DNA of 64,000 nucleotides from Amyelois transitella (taxonomy: Eukaryota; Arthropoda; Insecta; Lepidoptera; Pyralidae): the NCBI RefSeq assembly GCF_032362555.1, contig NC_083516.1, positions 6,721,001 to 6,785,000 of the forward strand, read 5' to 3'. The notes under the pieces are model-generated. The model worked only from the letters and a program-made list of their open reading frames with translations, had not been told where the DNA came from and did not search any database. The position numbers and the translations under genes were made by a program. Below are positions 60,101 to 64,000 of the stretch, piece after piece (position 1 is the stretch's first letter; every line of letters begins with the position of its first letter).

Positions 60101-63100
60101 TGACTCATAAGACAATGAACCTAGGCTGTTCACACCTACAAAAAATGAGAAAATACCCATGATCCATCTTTAAGTCCGTTTATCATCAACATCAATGTGA
60201 TGCTACTCTTGCGTTATTGTGATTGACTGACTGACAGGTAGCGAAAAGCAGGTTGTAAGTACCATACGTGGTTATAGCACTGAGCGTAACAAGATAATAT
60301 TTGGCCTGTATGTACTCGTATGTTTTTTGGAAGGAATGATGTAGATGACTAAGATAGAATTTCCCGAACTTCCAACGGGAATTAAATTAATCGGAATTGT
60401 TTTGTTTTTAGCAAGCGGAGCTTTAAGCTTAAATTATTTAACTAGTTTATTATTACTTACAAATCAATTTTAAAATTTTTACAACCAATCATGATTTAAA
60501 CATTTTTCTATTTTACAATATCACAAGTATGTTTTGTCTACTAATCAACTGGCAGATGAGAAAAGTTGTTTCAATATTTTTTTGTCATGTGACGTTAGTG
60601 TCTCGGGCTTAGTACGTCCGTGACCGTGAATCTACGACGCTAATAACAAAAGGGCTAGCTACTACATGGCGAAGTACTTTGGATTCTTGGCAACATGCCT
60701 CGCGACAGACAACATATTATTTTAGAATTTTTATCTATACTTACATATAATGAAAATGTGCAAGTGTATATTATATAAAATATTAAAAAATAAATGGCAA
60801 CAAATCGATACCAAGCTGTTTGTGCAAGCATCACGCAAAAACTCCGTCTATGATAACGAAGAACCTAGGTATAATAATTATATTATACTTCTACATCTTG
60901 GGTACCACATAGTGCACTTTTTATCCCGGGAAACAGTACTGTTTCTATGGAATTTTGATAAACGACAATGTGTGCGACGAAGTCGCAAGCAGAAGCTAGT
61001 TTAGATATATTTGAAGTTTGAGGAATTTGGAATTTACGCCAACGTGTTCACAGCTAAGAGGGCGTATCAGACCACGCTTTGATGCCCCGACAAATAAAAC
61101 TAAAATTCTTTAAAAATTAAAGTAGGCTACATTTTGTTTGGCGGCATTAAAAGCTGCAATGATTTATAGTACTTAGCTTCTGTTACACTACAGTAAATAA
61201 TTGTGTTGTGGAAAAAACCACATTCGTGAACATTAACTTTAGTTTTTTTTTACACCAGTGCATGCAGTCTCATCTGTTCTTTTTCCAATGCCCAGCGTAC
61301 ATGGCTACTCAGAAATATTATGTTTTATCAGCACTTTCTGTAGAAAAGATGTAACCAAGGCTAGTATTAATAAATCAATCAGCACATCTACTAAGGTCGT
61401 AAATTCTCGTGACTGCGAAGCTCCAGGAAAAAGCGAGCTGATTTTAAGGTGACATGAAATCCCACACGGTCTTTTTAATTTGTATAGTATACGAAAGAAC
61501 TTAGGTAAGTACTTAGCAAGTAAGCAATTAGCATTTTTTACTTCCTTGTTAAAAAGAATATTATACCTTTATAATTAATTGAATAGGTACTTATATAACA
61601 AAACAACATCGAGTTATGTTAGATGGTACTTATATATTTTTTTCTTAAATATGTTTTACGTATGATTTAACTAGGCATTGCGAATTCTGAGTAAGAGCCT
61701 TGGAATTCAAATTGAAATAAGTAATCTATTAGCATGACATTACAATATATTGTCTGTCTATAACAGCATAAAAACTTACTTAGTCGCAAAATTTAAGGTA
61801 ACACAAAATTGAATACCAAAGAAATCAGAGTAATATTTCGTTTTGTCTGAAATTTCAAATCAAATCAAATCGTTTATTTTGTGAACATAGGTTATCACAG
61901 GTACACTACACACAATTTGTGTGGTAGGTACCAATATTTAAGTAAAATTTGAGGCTTTTTTTAAAACGATCCTTTGGAAAGTAAAAACTATTATATCTCT
62001 CGCCTTATAAATATCAGGCACCTTAAGTTTTTAAGTAGATACCACTGCAGAATTTTGACTGTTTCAACCAACGTTTTAATAAAATTACTGAAAGAAGTAT
62101 AAAATTTAATTTTAGCTAATAACGACAAAGGTCTAACAGAAATGTAAGTGGTTGCGCACAAACAATCTGGTTTAAAAAAACAAAAACAATCTGATTGCCT
62201 AATCATAATAAAGATGACAGACCACAAAATGACAATGCATTAAAATAAACCGTTTCCAATCAAGTCAGGTCTGTTTTTTCGTAACCACTCATAAACATGG
62301 GGAACATGGTGAATGGAGCTTTGCATGCCTTCATGAGCAGTCAGAAACTGTCCAAAAAGGCTCGACTGGCTGTGCATAAGGGCGTGTTGGTCCCGACAAT
62401 TAATGAGTGAAAGTTGGGTATGGCAAAAGAAGCACAAAAGCAGAATAAATGCAGTGGAAATGAGAGCGTTAAGGAAAGGAGTATGATCGGTGTGACATGA
62501 GTGACCGGATAAGGATCAGCGTGATAAGGAAATGTTGTGATATGAAGATGTAGTTACAGGAATAGAAAAGGGTATGTTATGATAGTTTGATCATGTGGAG
62601 AGGTTGAATGAAAGCAGGTTGACTAAGCAGATATACAAGGAGAGTGTGGAGGGAAAGGTCAGAGTGGGAAGGCCTAGACGAATGTATCTTGATCAAATTA
62701 AGGACGTTTTAGCAAAGGGTATGTAAAAAAAATAGGTCAAGAGAAACCGCCGAGCTTGCATGAAGAGAGTTATGAATGTGGATGAAGCGAAGAAGTATGC
62801 AGAAATCGTGGCAAGTGGAAAGATGTAGTCTCTGCCTATCTCACCGGGAAAGAGGCGTGATTTTATGTTTGTATGTATGTACTCGTAAATATAAGTTAGA
62901 AAATCAACAAGGTTAAGTTACACGATCAGGTTGGCTTCAGTTCAGTCCATAAACTTGCTCAGAATATATAAAACATACAAATAATCACGTCTATATCCCT
63001 TGCCGGAAAGACTGATAGGCCAGGATAGGTTTGCTCAGAATGATAGGAAAAATATCGTCTAACCTGACTGACGGACTGGTGGTCCAGAATGACAAAATTT

Positions 63101-63320
63101 TATCAGTCTGCTGTCAGTCTGAGACTGAGCGTTAACCGTGTTTTTCATCCCTGATTCTGGCATCAATCTTAGCCGGACTAAACTAATGGACTAAACTGAC
63201 GTCAAACTGATCGTAAGTCTTTTATAAAAATCGGTACTTACCTGTGTTTTCTACCAGCTTATTTTCGGTTTCAAACATAAAACATGCATTCTTGTTAAAG
63301 ATGTCCTGTAAATAATCCAT
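57192..63320 (-). CDS. nanos: Nanos homologue, CCHC zinc-finger translational repressor
   Basis: Germline RNA-binding repressor that acts with Pumilio and the CCR4-NOT deadenylase. Five exons join in phase: 63320-63242, 59590-59462, 58974-58835, 58239-58065, 57232-57192, giving 187 aa. Exon 4 is unmistakable: [20 protein letters not shown] and following residues give C-x2-C-x12-H-x10-C then C-x2-C-x7-H-x4-C, the exact Nanos spacing, with the [13 protein letters not shown] and AHTIKYCP words. Exon 3 is helical and joins in phase 0 immediately before the finger. Exon 1 starts [14 protein letters not shown]; exon 2 ends at one of two tandem phase-1 donors (59471 or 59462; if neither is used, TAA follows in 7 nt). 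The tail after the finger is [17 protein letters not shown]. Exons 1, 2 and 5 rest on splice logic only. Lepidoptera carry several nanos paralogues; which one this is cannot be told here. Confidence 0.9.
57487..57738 (+). repeat. Repeat A copy in nanos intron
   Basis: GTGGTTCCCGGCACTTTGTAATAGGACCACTCC, a small local inverted repeat (CTTAGTTGTCTTAAAAGACAACTAAGG) in place of the usual CATGGATGTCG part, then GCGATGGGCTAGCAACC and GTTGGCTCTATCTACCCC. Antisense to nanos in its last intron. Confidence 0.7.
59631..59760 (-). mobile_element. Helitron-like end close to nanos exon 2
   Basis: On the minus strand it ends ...CACGCGGGCGGGGCCAAGGACGGGCTCTAG|T, with CTAG at 59631-59634. The body (GGGGTTACTCAGGGAGGATTTCCC) matches Helitron-like interiors. 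It terminates about 40 bp upstream of the nanos exon 2 acceptor. Confidence 0.5.
60900..60999 (+). mobile_element. Helitron-like 3' end fragment in nanos intron
   Basis: TTTTTATCCCGGGAAACAGTACTGTTTCTATGG..., then GCGACGAAGTCGCAAGCAGAAGCTAG|T with CTAG at 60996-60999. The hairpin has diverged but is still self-complementary (TGCGACGAAGTCGCA). Confidence 0.55.
62270..62880 (+). mobile_element. Degenerate RTE-like LINE 3' end
   Basis: The 3' part of an endonuclease-reverse transcriptase LINE, with stops and frameshifts. Recognisable translated words include [36 protein letters not shown] and [21 protein letters not shown] stretches, ending [17 protein letters not shown] and a (ATGT) tail. The words recur at 30290-30505 and 16780-16860. 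Antisense to nanos, inside its first intron. The minus ORF at 62240-62437 is a shadow. Confidence 0.75.
62980..63040 (-). repeat. Repeat A fragment
   Basis: ATAATCACGTCTATATCCCTTGCCGG, then GACTGATAGGCCAGG: a short reverse-orientation tail fragment. Confidence 0.55.
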
Positions 63321-63681
63321 ATTAATATTACAACTGTGAAAGAGTCTGTTGCGCTTTCCCAGTTAAACAGATCGATTTTGAGCTTCAATATATATAATAA
63401 GTTATATATCGAAACATTTTTAAGTACGGCTGTTTCAGGGTTTCGGTCCTCAAAAAATAAAAAATAGGTAGCACTATTCTGCTTCTCTGCTTGAAAATAC
63501 GAAATTTATTCAGATTTATAAATACAAAACGAATATGTATAGTGATGAATATTTAAACTTACCGTTATATACTTTTTACATTACAAATCTAACTTGTTAC
63601 AATTATCTAGGTTGGTTATGTACTTGTGCCTGTTAGATTTATAAATTCCTTCCCTTTATTACGTCTCTGCTTACGCTTGAC

Positions 63682-63930
63682 GGCCTCTGTGGCGCAGCGG
63701 TAATACGCTTGTCTGTGACACCGGAGGTCCCGGGTTCGAATCCCGGCCAGGGCATGATGAGAAAAGAACTTTTTCTGATTGGCTTGGGTCTTGGATGTTT
63801 ATCTATATAAGTATTTATTATTATAAAATATAGTACCGTTGAGTTAGTATCTCGAAACACAAGTCTCGAACTTACTTCGAGGCTAACTCAATCTGTGTAA
63901 TTTGTCCCGTATATATTTATTTATTTATTT
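63682..63930 (+). mobile_element. tRNA-derived SINE, near complete
   Basis: Head GGCCTCTGTGGCGCAGCGGTAATACG... with pol III A-box-like (TGGCGCAGCGG) and B-box (GGTTCGAATCC) sequences, a tRNA-unrelated body, and an A/T-rich (ATTT)n tail. The acceptor-stem halves do not pair properly, so it is not a functional tRNA. The minus-strand ORF with MPWPGFEPGTSGV is the usual spurious translation of this head. Confidence 0.8.
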
Positions 63931-64000
63931 ATATTAACGACATATTTAAATTTACTGTTATCCGTTTAGTTACATTATTTTTATGTACAAAACATGATGA

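Noticed and set aside
63682..63760. A genuine tRNA gene
   Set aside because: A and B boxes are present, but the acceptor-stem halves do not pair and a typical SINE body and tail follow.
1..64000. CRISPR arrays, operons, bacterial promoters
   Set aside because: Spliced genes, SINEs, LINEs and Helitron-like elements show this is animal nuclear DNA; no regularly spaced direct-repeat array was seen.

Overview
The window looks like nuclear DNA from a moth or butterfly (ditrysian Lepidoptera). It is strongly AT-rich, with small exons scattered between long repeat-filled introns and intergenic stretches. It carries a lepidopteran-type CO2-receptor gustatory gene, Helitron-like elements whose ends read A|TC...GCGGGCGAAGC...AAAAGCTAG|T, tRNA-derived SINEs, and many copies of a (ATGT)n-tailed retroposon. 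I could not settle the family or species.

Four spliced protein-coding genes can be reconstructed, all on the minus strand with in-phase junctions. From left to right they are: (1) a CO2-receptor-type gustatory receptor, 9 exons, 12744-17042, 433 aa; (2) CHMP2B, an ESCRT-III subunit, 6 exons, 19028-22457, 209 aa; (3) a phospholipase B-like protein of the lamina ancestor (lama) type, 9 coding exons, 24639-33488, 684 aa, possibly with a non-coding leader exon near 41.9 kb; (4) a nanos homologue, 5 exons, 57192-63320, 187 aa, with both CCHC zinc fingers intact. They do not form an operon or pathway: odour/CO2 sensing, endosomal sorting, lysosomal/secreted hydrolase-like, and germline translational repression.

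Mobile DNA fills much of the rest. A 5'-truncated but open-frame Jockey-superfamily LINE (27088 to about 29060) lies in sense orientation in a lama intron beside a (TG)n tract. About 15 copies of one short retroposon ('Repeat A') occur. Two have clean 12-bp target-site duplications, and its 3' tail resembles the tail of an RTE-like LINE at 62.27-62.88 kb, suggesting a SINE/LINE partnership. Several Helitron-like ends occur; the one at 40188-40956 appears complete, and another lies about 40 bp from a nanos splice acceptor.

Region by region: 1-12.7 kb is mostly non-coding, with one orphan exon-like island at 1033-1203. 12.7-17.0 kb is the receptor; 19.0-22.5 kb CHMP2B; 24.6-33.7 kb the PLB-like gene. 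33.7-57 kb is a long gene-poor stretch holding Helitron-like elements, hairpins, a GC-rich promoter-like segment near 43 kb, and an unexplained interrupted reading frame at 47.8-48.6 kb. 57.2-63.3 kb is nanos, and 63.68-63.93 kb a tRNA-derived SINE. The best leads are the loss of the expected Ntn nucleophile in the PLB-like protein, the shared SINE/LINE tail, and the unidentified Cys-rich frame near 48 kb.
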